From: WHSV01 sp050694055
GTDB lineage: Bacteria > Actinomycetota > CADDZG01 > WHSQ01
Direction of reading: 5' to 3'
Length of the DNA stretch: 30,671 nt
NCBI GenBank assembly: GCA_050694055.1
Contig: JBOGWX010000022.1
Location: forward strand, 1-30,671
Of the stretch, positions 22,342 to 30,540 are shown one piece after another. A program made the translations under genes and the position numbers. The first letter of the stretch is position 1. The number at the start of each line of letters is the position of its first letter. The notes beneath the pieces were generated by a model that worked only from the letters and a program-made list of their open reading frames with translations, made no database searches and was not told the DNA's origin.

Positions 22342-24762
22342 ATGACAAAAACGCAAAAGACTCGCGGGGACATGACCCTGTCCCAGGCCCTGCGCGGCCT
22401 CCCGCCCGACGACCTCGCCGCAGTTCTAACGAATCGGCCCGAGACGAGCTTCGCGGGGGGCCAGAACCCTCAGCTCGCTCTGCTGGCGAGCACCCTGGCC
22501 CGCCCCGACGGCGTGCGGCGGGCCATCGCCGCGCTCGATGAGTTCCGGCTTCAGCTCCTGATCGTGGCGGTCTGGTGCGGGCCGGAGGCTCCCCTGGCCG
22601 ACCTGCGCCGGCAGACGGGAGGGGTCGACGAGCGCGATCTGGCCGCGGGTGCGCGCGGCCTCGCCCGGTGTGCGCTGGCGTTTCCTTTAAAAGGCCCTCA
22701 GGGCTGGGCGCTGTGGGTCCCGGCGTGTGTGATGCAGGTGGTGGAGAACTTCGCCGAACCGGGGCGCCGGATCAGGCCCGTGCTCGAGACGCTCACGGTC
22801 GACGAGCTCGCGGGAATCGCTCGCAATCTCGGTATCGACTGGGCGAGGCGCCCGCGCAAGGACCACATGCTCGGCGACATCATGCAGGTGCTGTCCGACC
22901 CGCAGCGGGTGGCCGGGATTCTCGAAGACGCCCCCACAGGCGTCCACGATGCGCTTGCCCTGATCAGGGCCGGCGACGGAGCCACGGGATTCTACGAGTT
23001 GCAGCGGGCGGGGCTGGCAGAGTACGCGGACTACGCCTACGGACGCTCGTTCGGAGGAGATAACGGTTCTCCGCTCGCGTGGCTGAAGGGTCGAGGCCTG
23101 GTTCTGTGGGAGTCGCCCTCGCAATGGTCGACATCCGGCGGAGTTCTGGTCGGGGGAGAGGTGGAGTGCGCCCTTCGAGGCGGAACGGTGTTTCCGGCGT
23201 GGCAGCCTCAGCCCCCGCCCATGCAGCAGACGGGTGCTGCGGGCGTCCCCGAGCGCGGGCCGGAGCAGATCGTCGCCGAGACCGATGCCCTGATCGACCT
23301 GTGGGCGAGCACTCCGGCCCCCCGTCTCAAGACAGGCGGGCTGGGAGTGCGTGAGTTGCGTAAGGCGGCCAAACGCACCGGCATTGACGAGCGCCTAACG
23401 CAGTTCATCTACGCGCTTGCCGTAGAGGAGGGGCTCCTCTGCCATGAGGGCGAGGTCGTGACCGCGGCCGGCGCCGCCTTGGAGTGGGCCCACCGCGATC
23501 CTGCGGCCAAGTGGGCGAGCCTGTTCGATACCTGGCGCCGGGTGCTGCTGTGGAGCGAATCCGAAGATGCGCTGGTGTCGCTGTCGACCAATCCCTTGGC
23601 CGACCATTCCGAGTTACGCACCGCGGTGCTGCTCGCCCTTGCCGACGTCCCGCCAGGCGCTTCGGTCGGGCTGTCGTCGCTCGGCCGCCGCTTGAGCTGG
23701 ATGCGGCCTCAACTGTTTCACTGCGAGTCCTGTGCCGCGATCCTTGCCGAGCGCGTGGTGGCGGGCCTCGTCTGGCTGGGCGTGGCTCAATCCGACCTTG
23801 AGGTCTCGCTTCTCGAGCCGGCCCGCAGCGCGCTGTCCGGCCCCGGATGGACGAACGACTGGGAGGGCGCGGCCGCGGCCTTCTCGCCTCCGGTAGATGA
23901 GTGCACCGTGCAGGCCGACCTCACCGTGATTGTGCCGGGTCCCCCCCTGGCCGAGCTTGGCCGTGGCCTCGCTCGCTTCACGGATCTCGAGGCCTCGTCA
24001 CCGGCGCGCGTCTACCGGATCAGCGAGAGCTCCCTCCGGCGTGCGCTTGATCTCGGTACCACCAGGGAAGAGATGACCTCACTGCTCGAGCGCTTTGCGC
24101 CCAAGGGTGTTCCCCAGACGGTGAGGTTTCTCATCGAGGACGTTGCGCGGCGTCACGGTCGCATCACCGTCGGCGAGGCAGGGCTCTACGTGCGGACCGA
24201 CGAACCCGCTCTCCTCGCAGAGCTGCTCGCCGACCGGCGCATTCAGAAACTCGATCCCCGTACCCTCGCCCCGACCGTCGCGGTGGTGTCAGGAACGACC
24301 GTCGAAGCTCTTCTCAAGTCGCTGCGAACGGCCGGCTACATGCCGGTGGCCGAGAACGGCGGCGCGAGGGTCGAGTCGGCCGCTCGGCAGCATCCGATAG
24401 TGAGGCGAGGGGAGCCTGGCGGTCGTCCACCACGATCCCCAGAAGAGGCGCGCTCGATTGCGGTAGCGCTGCTGGGTGGAACTGAGCCCGCGCCCACATC
24501 CGAGGACGAGCGAGTGTTCACCGCGCGCGCCGACATCCTGCAGCTTCTGCGGCGCGCCGAGCGGGACGGTCTCGTGGTCGAGCTCGCCTACCGCACTTCG
24601 AAACGAACGAATCTTCATGAAGTCGAGCCCGTGGTCGTCAACCGCAGGATGCTCTCCGGATGGTCCCTGTCCGAGCAGATCCCAAAGAACTTCGAGATCG
24701 CTCGCATCGACTGGGCTCGGCTCGGCGACCGAGAGAGGAGCTCCGTCTATGGAGAGGAATAG
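22342..24762 (+). CDS. Helicase-associated domain protein, XPB partner
   Basis: An 806-residue protein of the kind found directly before XPB in Actinobacteria (compare mycobacterial Rv0862c). The N-terminal half is helical (TLSQALRGLPPDDLAAVLTN) with winged-helix-like parts. The middle (about 525-680) carries the helicase-associated region with VQADLTVIVPGPPLAELGRG, VYRISESSLRRALDLGTT and RITVGEAGLYVRTDEPALL. A further part of it resembles the N-terminal region of the XPB protein encoded next (GLYVRTDEPALLAELL here, GIRLITEEPAILAEVS there). The C-terminus (DILQLLRRAERDGLVVELAY) resembles a WYL-type strand region. It has no Walker motifs. It overlaps the XPB gene by 14 bases, so the two are probably made together. 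An alternative start is the ATG at 22372. Confidence 0.88.
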   Translation: MTKTQKTRGDMTLSQALRGLPPDDLAAVLTNRPETSFAGGQNPQLALLASTLARPDGVRRAIAALDEFRLQLLIVAVWCGPEAPLADLRRQTGGVDERDLAAGARGLARCALAFPLKGPQGWALWVPACVMQVVENFAEPGRRIRPVLETLTVDELAGIARNLGIDWARRPRKDHMLGDIMQVLSDPQRVAGILEDAPTGVHDALALIRAGDGATGFYELQRAGLAEYADYAYGRSFGGDNGSPLAWLKGRGLVLWESPSQWSTSGGVLVGGEVECALRGGTVFPAWQPQPPPMQQTGAAGVPERGPEQIVAETDALIDLWASTPAPRLKTGGLGVRELRKAAKRTGIDERLTQFIYALAVEEGLLCHEGEVVTAAGAALEWAHRDPAAKWASLFDTWRRVLLWSESEDALVSLSTNPLADHSELRTAVLLALADVPPGASVGLSSLGRRLSWMRPQLFHCESCAAILAERVVAGLVWLGVAQSDLEVSLLEPARSALSGPGWTNDWEGAAAAFSPPVDECTVQADLTVIVPGPPLAELGRGLARFTDLEASSPARVYRISESSLRRALDLGTTREEMTSLLERFAPKGVPQTVRFLIEDVARRHGRITVGEAGLYVRTDEPALLAELLADRRIQKLDPRTLAPTVAVVSGTTVEALLKSLRTAGYMPVAENGGARVESAARQHPIVRRGEPGGRPPRSPEEARSIAVALLGGTEPAPTSEDERVFTARADILQLLRRAERDGLVVELAYRTSKRTNLHEVEPVVVNRRMLSGWSLSEQIPKNFEIARIDWARLGDRERSSVYGEE

Positions 24763-26428
24763 TCCCCTCATCGTGCAGGGGGACCGCACTGCGCTGCTCG
24801 AGGTCGACAATCCCAGAGCGGACGCATGTCGTTCGCTGCTCGCTTGCTTCGCCGAGCTCGAGAAGAGTCCCGAGCATGTTCACACCTACCGGATAACACC
24901 GCTGTCGCTGTGGAATGCGCGCGCCGCGGGGATGAAAGCACAGGAAATGGAAGAGGCGCTCGTCGAGTTCTCCCGCTTCCCCGTCCCCAGCGCGCTGCTC
25001 ACCGAGATTCACGACCAGGTGGCCCGCTACGGGCGCCTGAAGATCATTCGAAGCGAGAGTGGAATAAGGCTGATCACCGAGGAACCCGCGATTCTGGCCG
25101 AGGTGTCGCGGGCCAAGTCCGTGGCGCCGCTTCTCGGGCGACGAATGGCTTCCGACCAAGTCGAGGTCCCGCCCGGAGCGCGCGGGCGGCTGAAGCAAGC
25201 GCTGATCAAGATCGGGTGGCCGGTCGAGGATCTCGCCGGCTACGTCGAGGGCGCCGCACTCGAGCTCTCCTTTAGAGAGAAGATGAGGACGGGCCCCGAC
25301 TTCTCGTTGCGTTCCTTTCAACGGCGCGCCATCGATGGCTTCTGGGCTGCCGGCGCGCCCGAGGGCGGGAGCGGCGTCGTGGTCTTGCCCTGCGGCGCGG
25401 GCAAGACGGTCGTGGGGATGGGCGTGATGACGAGAGCGCGGACGCACACGCTCATCCTGGTGACGAGCATCGTGGCGGCGCGACAGTGGCGGCGCGAGCT
25501 ACTCGACAAGACCAGCTTGGCAGACGACGAGATCGGCGAATACTCGGGAGAATCAAAGGAGATTCGTCCGGTCACTCTCGCCACCTACCAGGTCATGACG
25601 CGCCGCCGTAACGGAAGCTACCCGCACCTGGGTTTGTTCAGCGAATTCGATTGGGGGCTCGTGATCTACGACGAGGTCCACCTTCTGCCCGCTCCGGTGT
25701 TCCGAATGACGGCCGAGATCCAGTCGACGCGCCGACTCGGGCTCACCGCGACGCTGGTGCGCGAGGACAATCGGGAAGACGATGTGTTCTCCTTGATCGG
25801 ACCGAAGCGCTACGACGCTCCCTGGCGCGACCTCGAGACCCAGGGGTGGATCGCGCCGGCGACCTGCACGGAGGTGCGTGCCACCCTCACTGAGGAAGAG
25901 CGGCTCGAGTATGCGGGGGCCGAACCGCAAGATCGCTACCGTGTCGCTGCCACCAGCGACGTCAAGCTCGAGATTCTCGACGCGCTACTCGCTCGGCATT
26001 CCGACGACAGAGTCCTGGTGATCGGTCAGTACCTAACGCAGCTCGAGGCCGTGGCACAGCGGCTGGGCGCGCCGCTCATCACGGGAAGCACCCCGACCCC
26101 CGTGCGCGAACGCCTGTACCAAAGCTTCAGAGAGGGATCCTTGCCGGTGCTGGTGGTCTCCAAGGTAGCCAACTTCTCGATCGATCTCCCGGAGGCCAAC
26201 GTCGCAATCCAGATTTCCGGCGCCTTCGGATCACGCCAGGAGGAGGCGCAGCGTCTCGGCCGCATTCTTCGTCCCAAGCCCGGCGGAGGCGAGGCGCACT
26301 TCTACGCGGTCGTAGTACGCGAGACACGCGATCAGGAGTTTGCGCTACACCGTCAGCTCTTTCTCGCCGAGCAGGGCTACCGCTACGATATCGTCGACGC
26401 CGCCGAGGTGTGCGCCGCGCCGCGCTGA
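24749..26428 (+). CDS. DNA repair helicase, XPB/ERCC3-like (SF2)
   Basis: A 559-residue SF2 DNA helicase. Motif I is CGAGKT at 215-220, motif II DEVH at 308-311, motif III GLTAT in RRLGLTATLVREDN, and the C-terminal motor carries VISKVANFSIDL-like and AQRLGRILRPK (motif VI). The RED motif typical of XPB is present as VREDNRED after motif III. The N-terminal 190 residues hold the damage-recognition-like region. Bacterial XPB unwinds DNA 3' to 5' and is thought to act in repair or transcription-linked processes. The ATG at 24749 has GAGAGGAG eight bases upstream and lies inside the end of the partner gene. Confidence 0.95.
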   Translation: MERNSPLIVQGDRTALLEVDNPRADACRSLLACFAELEKSPEHVHTYRITPLSLWNARAAGMKAQEMEEALVEFSRFPVPSALLTEIHDQVARYGRLKIIRSESGIRLITEEPAILAEVSRAKSVAPLLGRRMASDQVEVPPGARGRLKQALIKIGWPVEDLAGYVEGAALELSFREKMRTGPDFSLRSFQRRAIDGFWAAGAPEGGSGVVVLPCGAGKTVVGMGVMTRARTHTLILVTSIVAARQWRRELLDKTSLADDEIGEYSGESKEIRPVTLATYQVMTRRRNGSYPHLGLFSEFDWGLVIYDEVHLLPAPVFRMTAEIQSTRRLGLTATLVREDNREDDVFSLIGPKRYDAPWRDLETQGWIAPATCTEVRATLTEEERLEYAGAEPQDRYRVAATSDVKLEILDALLARHSDDRVLVIGQYLTQLEAVAQRLGAPLITGSTPTPVRERLYQSFREGSLPVLVVSKVANFSIDLPEANVAIQISGAFGSRQEEAQRLGRILRPKPGGGEAHFYAVVVRETRDQEFALHRQLFLAEQGYRYDIVDAAEVCAAPR

Positions 26429-26552
26429 CCTTCACTACCGACCTGCCCAATGGAGAAGCCCGACATTCGGTGCCGAACTTGAAGGCTTTGTTGCATTTCT
26501 CGATTCGGGCGAAACGGGCCAGCCCCGCTGAACTGACCGGCGCGGAACACGC

Positions 26553-27743
26553 TCAGTCGGGAAGATGGGGCACCTCGAAGCCCTGGTTTCGTCCCAGGAG
26601 CACGGCCCGGGTGATTGCAGCCGTTCCGAATCGGTCGCGCAGACTGTCGAGTGCCGCGTCGAGTGCGTCCAGGTTGTGGCGATCGAACGGCAGCACGAGC
26701 TGGATGGCACGGTCGTTGCTGAGGTTGGTGAGCGACACTCCCACGAGCGTGAGGCCCTGACTCCGGATCAGGGGAGTGGCCTCCCTCATCAACGCCCTCG
26801 CCGCGCCGAGGATCGTCTCGGTCTGTGCGGTTGCCGCGGACAAAGTGCGCGACCGTGTCGCCCGCGAGAGATCGTCGAATCGCAACCGAAGCACCACCGT
26901 GCGACACACTCGGTGCGCGGACCGCAACCGGCGAGTGAGACGATCGACGAGTCCAACGAGAACGGTATCAACCGAGGCGGCCGACTTCGGTGCTCGGCCG
27001 ATCGATCGCTGTGCCCCCATCGAGCCTCGCCGGCGGCCGACCTGGACGGGGCGTGGATCGCGGTTGTGTGCGAGGGCATGAAGGTGGCGACCGGCGGCCA
27101 CCCCAAGCATCCGAACCAGCGTCCTCTCGCCGAGATGGGCCACCTGGGCAACGGTCGTGATCCTCTCGCGACGAAGCTTGCCAGAGGTGACCGCCCCCAC
27201 GCCCCAAAGCTGTTCGACGGGAAGCGGGTGGAGGAAGGCCAGCTCGCGATCGGGGGGCACGACGCACAGCCCGTCGGGCTTTGCCACTCCGCTCGCCACC
27301 TTCGCGAGGAACTTGGTCCTTGCTACACCGACCGAGATGGGCAGACCGACCCGCTCGAGCACTTCGCGCCGCAGTCGTACTGCGATCTCCTTCGGCGACC
27401 CCGCTTGTCGCCACAACCCTCCCACGTCGAGGAAGGCTTCGTCGATCGACAGGCCCTCGACCAGCGCCGACGTCTGGTGAAAGACCTCGAACAACGCTTT
27501 GCTCGCCTCGGAGTAGGCGGACATCCGGGGCGAGAGGACCACAGCATCGGGGCACAGCCGAAGGGCCCGGGAACCCGACATCGCCGTTTGGACGCCATGG
27601 GCCTTGGCCTCGTAGCTCGCCGCCAGCACGACACCCGCTCCGACGATGACGGGCCGCCCCCGCAGGCGGGGGTCGTCGCGCTGCTCGACCGAGGCGTAGA
27701 ACGCGTCCACGTCGGCATGCAGGATGCAAGCGAGATGCCTCAT
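26553..27743 (-). CDS. dinB: DNA polymerase IV (Y-family, DinB)
   Basis: A 396-residue translesion polymerase. Catalytic acids are D11 in LHADVDAFYASVEQ and D101-E102 in LSIDEAFLDV. Other family parts are the steric-gate region at DAFY, GVARTKFLAKVASGVAKPDG, the thumb helix-hairpin-helix LWGVGAVTSGKLRRERITTV and the little-finger domain. QLVLPFD near residue 345 is a likely sliding-clamp binding motif. It replicates past damaged bases with low fidelity. A near-perfect LexA box lies directly at the start codon, so expression should be SOS-controlled. It converges on the XPB gene; the 124 bases between them hold no clear terminator. Confidence 0.95.
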   Translation of the reverse strand: MRHLACILHADVDAFYASVEQRDDPRLRGRPVIVGAGVVLAASYEAKAHGVQTAMSGSRALRLCPDAVVLSPRMSAYSEASKALFEVFHQTSALVEGLSIDEAFLDVGGLWRQAGSPKEIAVRLRREVLERVGLPISVGVARTKFLAKVASGVAKPDGLCVVPPDRELAFLHPLPVEQLWGVGAVTSGKLRRERITTVAQVAHLGERTLVRMLGVAAGRHLHALAHNRDPRPVQVGRRRGSMGAQRSIGRAPKSAASVDTVLVGLVDRLTRRLRSAHRVCRTVVLRLRFDDLSRATRSRTLSAATAQTETILGAARALMREATPLIRSQGLTLVGVSLTNLSNDRAIQLVLPFDRHNLDALDAALDSLRDRFGTAAITRAVLLGRNQGFEVPHLPD

Positions 27744-27758
27744 CGAACATATGTTCGC
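27743..27758 (-). promoter_or_regulatory. LexA (SOS) box at the dinB start
   Basis: TCGAACATATGTTCGC contains the perfect palindrome CGAACATATGTTCG (27744-27757) and matches the actinobacterial consensus TCGAAC-N4-GTTCGA at all but the last base. It overlaps the first base of the dinB ATG, so bound LexA would block the transcript start or early elongation. Confidence 0.85.
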
Positions 27759-27805
27759 ATACGATGCAAGGGCCGGGTCGGCCCTCGTTGCGGATCGAAG
27801 TCCTC

Positions 27806-27827
27806 TAAAAAGTCGCTGCCGGCAGCC
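27806..27827 (-). terminator. Candidate terminator of the ECF41 sigma gene
   Basis: On the minus strand the self-complementary GCTGCCGGCAGC (27815-27826) is followed three bases later by TTTTT (27811-27807). The stem is short (4 bp with a 4-base loop), so the call is tentative. It lies just after the stop codon of the sigma-factor gene and before the dinB promoter region. Confidence 0.4.
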
Positions 27828-27832
27828 GAGTC

Positions 27833-28744
27833 CTAGTCGGACGGTGGTTGCGGATCGGGATCGAGATAGCGCAGCTTGTCGGGATTGGCAACCGCTCGCA
27901 ACGTCTGCACGAGGCCGTCGACGATGTCGACCGAGATGACGGCCACGGGGTGCCCGTCGGCATCCAGCAACAGCGCCCCCGGCTGACCGTTGACCTCCAC
28001 GTGGTGCAGGCTGGTGTAGGCGGGCGGCCGTCCTCTCAGGAGCAGGCGCGCGACCTTCTCGCGTCCGAACACGGGGCGGGGCGAAGCGGGGACCTTGCCG
28101 CCACCATCGCCGTAGGCGACGACGTCGGCGGCGAGGAGACCGATCAGCCCTTCGGTGTCGCCCTCCAGCACCGCGCCGAAGAAGCGCCGCGCCAGCTCTT
28201 CACGCTTTCTGCGAGAGGCCTCGAAACGAGGCTTCTTTGTCTCGACCTGCCGCCGGGCTCGTACCGCGATCTGACGGCAGTTGTCCTCGCTCCTCCCGAC
28301 TATGTCGGCGATTTCGTCGTAGCCGTAGTCGAATACCTCGCGCAGCAGAAAGACGGCGCGCTCGACCGGGCCGAGGCTCTCGAGCAAGACGAGAAAGGCG
28401 AGCGATAAGGAGTCCGCCGTTTCTGCGTTCCGGGCACCCTCCGACTCCGTGTCGGTGATCAGAGGCTCGGGTAGCCACGTGCCGACGTAGCTCTCTCGGC
28501 GCACGCGCGCAGACCTCACATGATTGATGGCGAGGCGCGTGGTGACGGTTGATAGCCACGCCTTGGGCGACTCGATCTCCGTCCCCTCGCTGGATTCACG
28601 GTGGAAGCGGAGGAACGCCTCTTGGACGATGTCTTCGGCTTCGCTCGCGCTGCCCACCATGCGGTACGCGATGGAAAACAGCAGCGGCCGGAGGTCTTCG
28701 TACACGGCTTTCCTCTTTGTCTGTGGGGCGCTGTTGGTCTTCAT
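27833..28744 (-). CDS. ECF41-group (SigJ-like) RNA polymerase sigma factor with SnoaL-like C-terminus
   Basis: A 303-residue extracytoplasmic-function sigma factor. Sigma region 2 is RPLLFSIAYRMVGSASEAED, with AWLSTVTTRLAINHVRSARV; sigma region 4 is FDYGYDEIADIVGRSEDNCR. A C-terminal domain of about 100 residues (RRFFGAVLEGDTEGLIGLLA) has the SnoaL/NTF2 fold, and the protein ends near the ECF41 signature NPDKL (in ANPDKLRYLD). In ECF41 this domain replaces an anti-sigma factor and both activates and restrains the protein. A typical ECF41 oxidoreductase or decarboxylase partner is not adjacent; a cupredoxin operon diverges instead. The ATG at 28744 (or GTG at 28750) lies 14 or fewer bases after the -10-like element, so the transcript is likely leaderless. 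Confidence 0.92.
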   Translation of the reverse strand: MKTNSAPQTKRKAVYEDLRPLLFSIAYRMVGSASEAEDIVQEAFLRFHRESSEGTEIESPKAWLSTVTTRLAINHVRSARVRRESYVGTWLPEPLITDTESEGARNAETADSLSLAFLVLLESLGPVERAVFLLREVFDYGYDEIADIVGRSEDNCRQIAVRARRQVETKKPRFEASRRKREELARRFFGAVLEGDTEGLIGLLAADVVAYGDGGGKVPASPRPVFGREKVARLLLRGRPPAYTSLHHVEVNGQPGALLLDADGHPVAVISVDIVDGLVQTLRAVANPDKLRYLDPDPQPPSD

Positions 28745-28757
28745 CTTCACCCATTGA

Positions 28758-28784
28758 GACAAGACGAGGCGCCGCTCTGTGACA
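28758..28784 (-). promoter_or_regulatory. ECF41-type promoter of the sigma gene (autoregulation)
   Basis: On the minus strand TGTCACA (28784-28778), 16 bases, then TGTCTCAATGG (28761-28751). TGTCACA is the -35 reported for ECF41/SigJ promoters; the -10 is reported as CGTC and is TGTC here. It lies directly before the sigma-factor start. Confidence 0.6.
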
Positions 28785-28806
28785 CCCGTCCCGAGATTCT
28801 TTCCGG

Positions 28807-28832
28807 TGTCACAAACGGGCGCGTCCGGTGTC
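28807..28832 (+). promoter_or_regulatory. ECF41-type promoter of the cupredoxin operon
   Basis: TGTCACA (28807-28813), 15 bases, then TGTCTCAAGGG (28829-28839). It is an inverted second copy of the element before the sigma gene, sharing both boxes and the bases after the second one. It would start transcription about 55 bases before the cupredoxin ATG. Confidence 0.6.
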
Positions 28833-28894
28833 TCAAGGGTTGAAGGACCGAAACCCTTCGTGACATTGAACCCCGACCGAGGAGGTAACCCCTC

Positions 28895-29293
28895 ATGGCC
28901 TTTGAGAACCGGATCAAGTTGATGAAGAGAGGCGGTTTTCCGATTCAGTGGCGTTTCATTCTGACCGCCTTCATCGGGCTCGTTGCGTTCGTGCTCAGCG
29001 CGTGTGGAACCGGCGACGCGTCGGAACCTGCAACTACGGCCGAGACCGCAGGGCCATCGGTAGTAATCGAGGACTTGGCCTTCGAGCCCGAAACGCTCAC
29101 CGTCGAGCTCGGCAACTCGGTCACCTGGACGTGGAACGACGGCGCCGTTACGCACGACGTTTCGGGAGACGAGTTCCAAAGCGAGGTCATGTCTGAGGGG
29201 ACCTTCAGTCATCGATTCGACGAACCGGGCACCTATGACTACGTCTGCACCCTTCACCCGAACATGACGGGAACGATCGAGGTGACCAAGTGA
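28895..29293 (+). CDS. Cupredoxin (plastocyanin/azurin-like) lipoprotein
   Basis: A 132-residue blue-copper-type protein anchored outside the membrane. A basic N-terminus and hydrophobic segment end in the lipobox LSAC with the lipidated cysteine C37. The copper site is complete: H87 (in VTHDV), C118, H121 and M124 (in YVCTLHPNM), in the Greek-key pattern FEPETLTVELGNSVTWTWND. It should carry electrons or bind copper at the cell surface. AGGAGGTAA eight bases before the ATG is an excellent ribosome binding site. Its stop overlaps the DoxX gene's ATG (TGATG). A divergent ECF41 promoter-like element lies upstream. Confidence 0.92.
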   Translation: MAFENRIKLMKRGGFPIQWRFILTAFIGLVAFVLSACGTGDASEPATTAETAGPSVVIEDLAFEPETLTVELGNSVTWTWNDGAVTHDVSGDEFQSEVMSEGTFSHRFDEPGTYDYVCTLHPNMTGTIEVTK

Positions 29294-29835
29294 TGCTGCT
29301 GCGAACCCCGCCCGAGCGAAGGAAGAGGCCCAGACCGAGGCCGGGCGAGCGGCTTAACGAATTGCTCCGTGTAGCCGCTCCACTGATGCTGCGGATCTCT
29401 TTGGGCATCACCTTCATTTGGTTCGGCGGACTGAAGCTCGCCGACGAACCGACCTTGCCGGCGTCGTTGGTCGCCGCGCTCACACCGTTCGTAGATCCCG
29501 GCGTGTCGGTACCGCTAATGGGCGCGTTGGAGGTCGTGCTGGGGGCCGGGCTCCTGCTCGGTCGCCGCATGCCGATCTTCCTGGGCGCGGTCGCGCTTCA
29601 CCTCTCGGGCACGTTTCTGGTGCTGTTGCTGAGGCCCGACGTTGCCTTCGTGGACGGCAACCCTCTGCTGTTGAGCGTGGAGGGCGAGTACGTGGTGAAG
29701 AACCTCGTGTTGCTGGCCGCTACTGCGTCTCTCGCACTGCATTTCCTAGGCCCGCGGCCGACCAAGACCGGGGAACTTCGTCTCGCAAGGGACGGAGATC
29801 CGGAGGGTGAAAGACAGACGAAGGGAGCGGCATGA
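29293..29835 (+). CDS. DoxX-family membrane protein
   Basis: A 180-residue inner-membrane protein with four hydrophobic helices. The first helix carries LRISLGITFIWFGGLKLADE, the region between helices 1 and 2 has PGVSVPLMGALEVVLGAGLL, and EGEYVVKNLVLLAATASLAL forms the last helix, all typical of DoxX. DoxX proteins are linked to quinone or thiol redox and to stress at the membrane, but few have a proven function. The N-terminus (PPERRKRPRPRPGER) is strongly basic and cytoplasmic. GAGGTGA lies seven bases upstream. It overlaps genes on both sides, so all three are one transcript. Confidence 0.88.
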   Translation: MLLRTPPERRKRPRPRPGERLNELLRVAAPLMLRISLGITFIWFGGLKLADEPTLPASLVAALTPFVDPGVSVPLMGALEVVLGAGLLLGRRMPIFLGAVALHLSGTFLVLLLRPDVAFVDGNPLLLSVEGEYVVKNLVLLAATASLALHFLGPRPTKTGELRLARDGDPEGERQTKGAA

Positions 29836-30413
29836 GACTTGCAAGCCGGGTAATTGTGACCGTCCCCGTCTTCCTGGTGGCGCTTCTTCTGATCTCGATC
29901 GGAGTGAAGCTCGCGACTTGGGGCTTTGGGGTATTGATCATCGCCATCGGCCTGGGTCTGATCCTGCCGCAGGAATCGGTGAGGGCGACCCTGCACACCG
30001 GTGGGGTTGCCCATCATCAGCTCGGTGATCCCTCCGGACCCGCAGGAGTAGGCGCGGTGCTGCGTTCGGACTCGGGCGAGGTTCTGGGTGAGGTCGGTCG
30101 GAGCATCGGCGTGACGACCAACACCGTCGCCGATTACACCGCGCTCATCGAAGGCCTCGAGCTGTCGCTGGACAGGGGAATAGATGAGGTCAACGTGTTC
30201 GTCGACTCGCCGCTGATCGCCGGCCATCTCCTGAAGGGCTACCGGGTCAGGGCCGATCACCTGCGCCCCCTTGTCGAGCAGGTGCGTCAGCTACTGGACC
30301 AATTCCCGAGATGGTCGCTGACGCGCGTTCCGCGAAGGCTGAACCCCGAGCCCGACCTGCTCGCCAACCGGGCAATTGACCAGTCGATGGCGACCGCGTG
30401 GGTGAGTTCCTGA
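29832..30413 (+). CDS. Membrane-anchored RNase H-fold protein, probably catalytically altered
   Basis: A 193-residue protein with two hydrophobic helices (about 7-25 and 29-45) followed by an RNase HI-like domain from 52 to 188. The fold is clear from GPAGVGAVL, TNTVADYTALIEGLEL, VFVDSPLIAGHLLKGY and RRLNPEPDLLANRAID. Of the four metal-binding acids, the third (D125) and fourth (D175) are present, the second is D101 instead of glutamate, and the first, in the DGG motif, is T56 (HTGG). RNA cleavage is therefore doubtful. The RNase H part should face the cytoplasm if both helices span. I know of no established role for such a protein in a cupredoxin-DoxX operon. AAGGGAG lies four bases before the ATG, which overlaps the DoxX stop. 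Confidence 0.85.
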   Translation: MRLASRVIVTVPVFLVALLLISIGVKLATWGFGVLIIAIGLGLILPQESVRATLHTGGVAHHQLGDPSGPAGVGAVLRSDSGEVLGEVGRSIGVTTNTVADYTALIEGLELSLDRGIDEVNVFVDSPLIAGHLLKGYRVRADHLRPLVEQVRQLLDQFPRWSLTRVPRRLNPEPDLLANRAIDQSMATAWVSS

Positions 30414-30540
30414 TCCGGACGCGAGTGTCTCTCGTCGGCCGGTTGGCGGAACGCAGGGGACGGGTCCTCCCAGGCGATCCGCAGAACACGCACTCGTCTC
30501 GGGCCTTCTTGTCGAAGATGTTCAATGAGCAGGTATTTCT

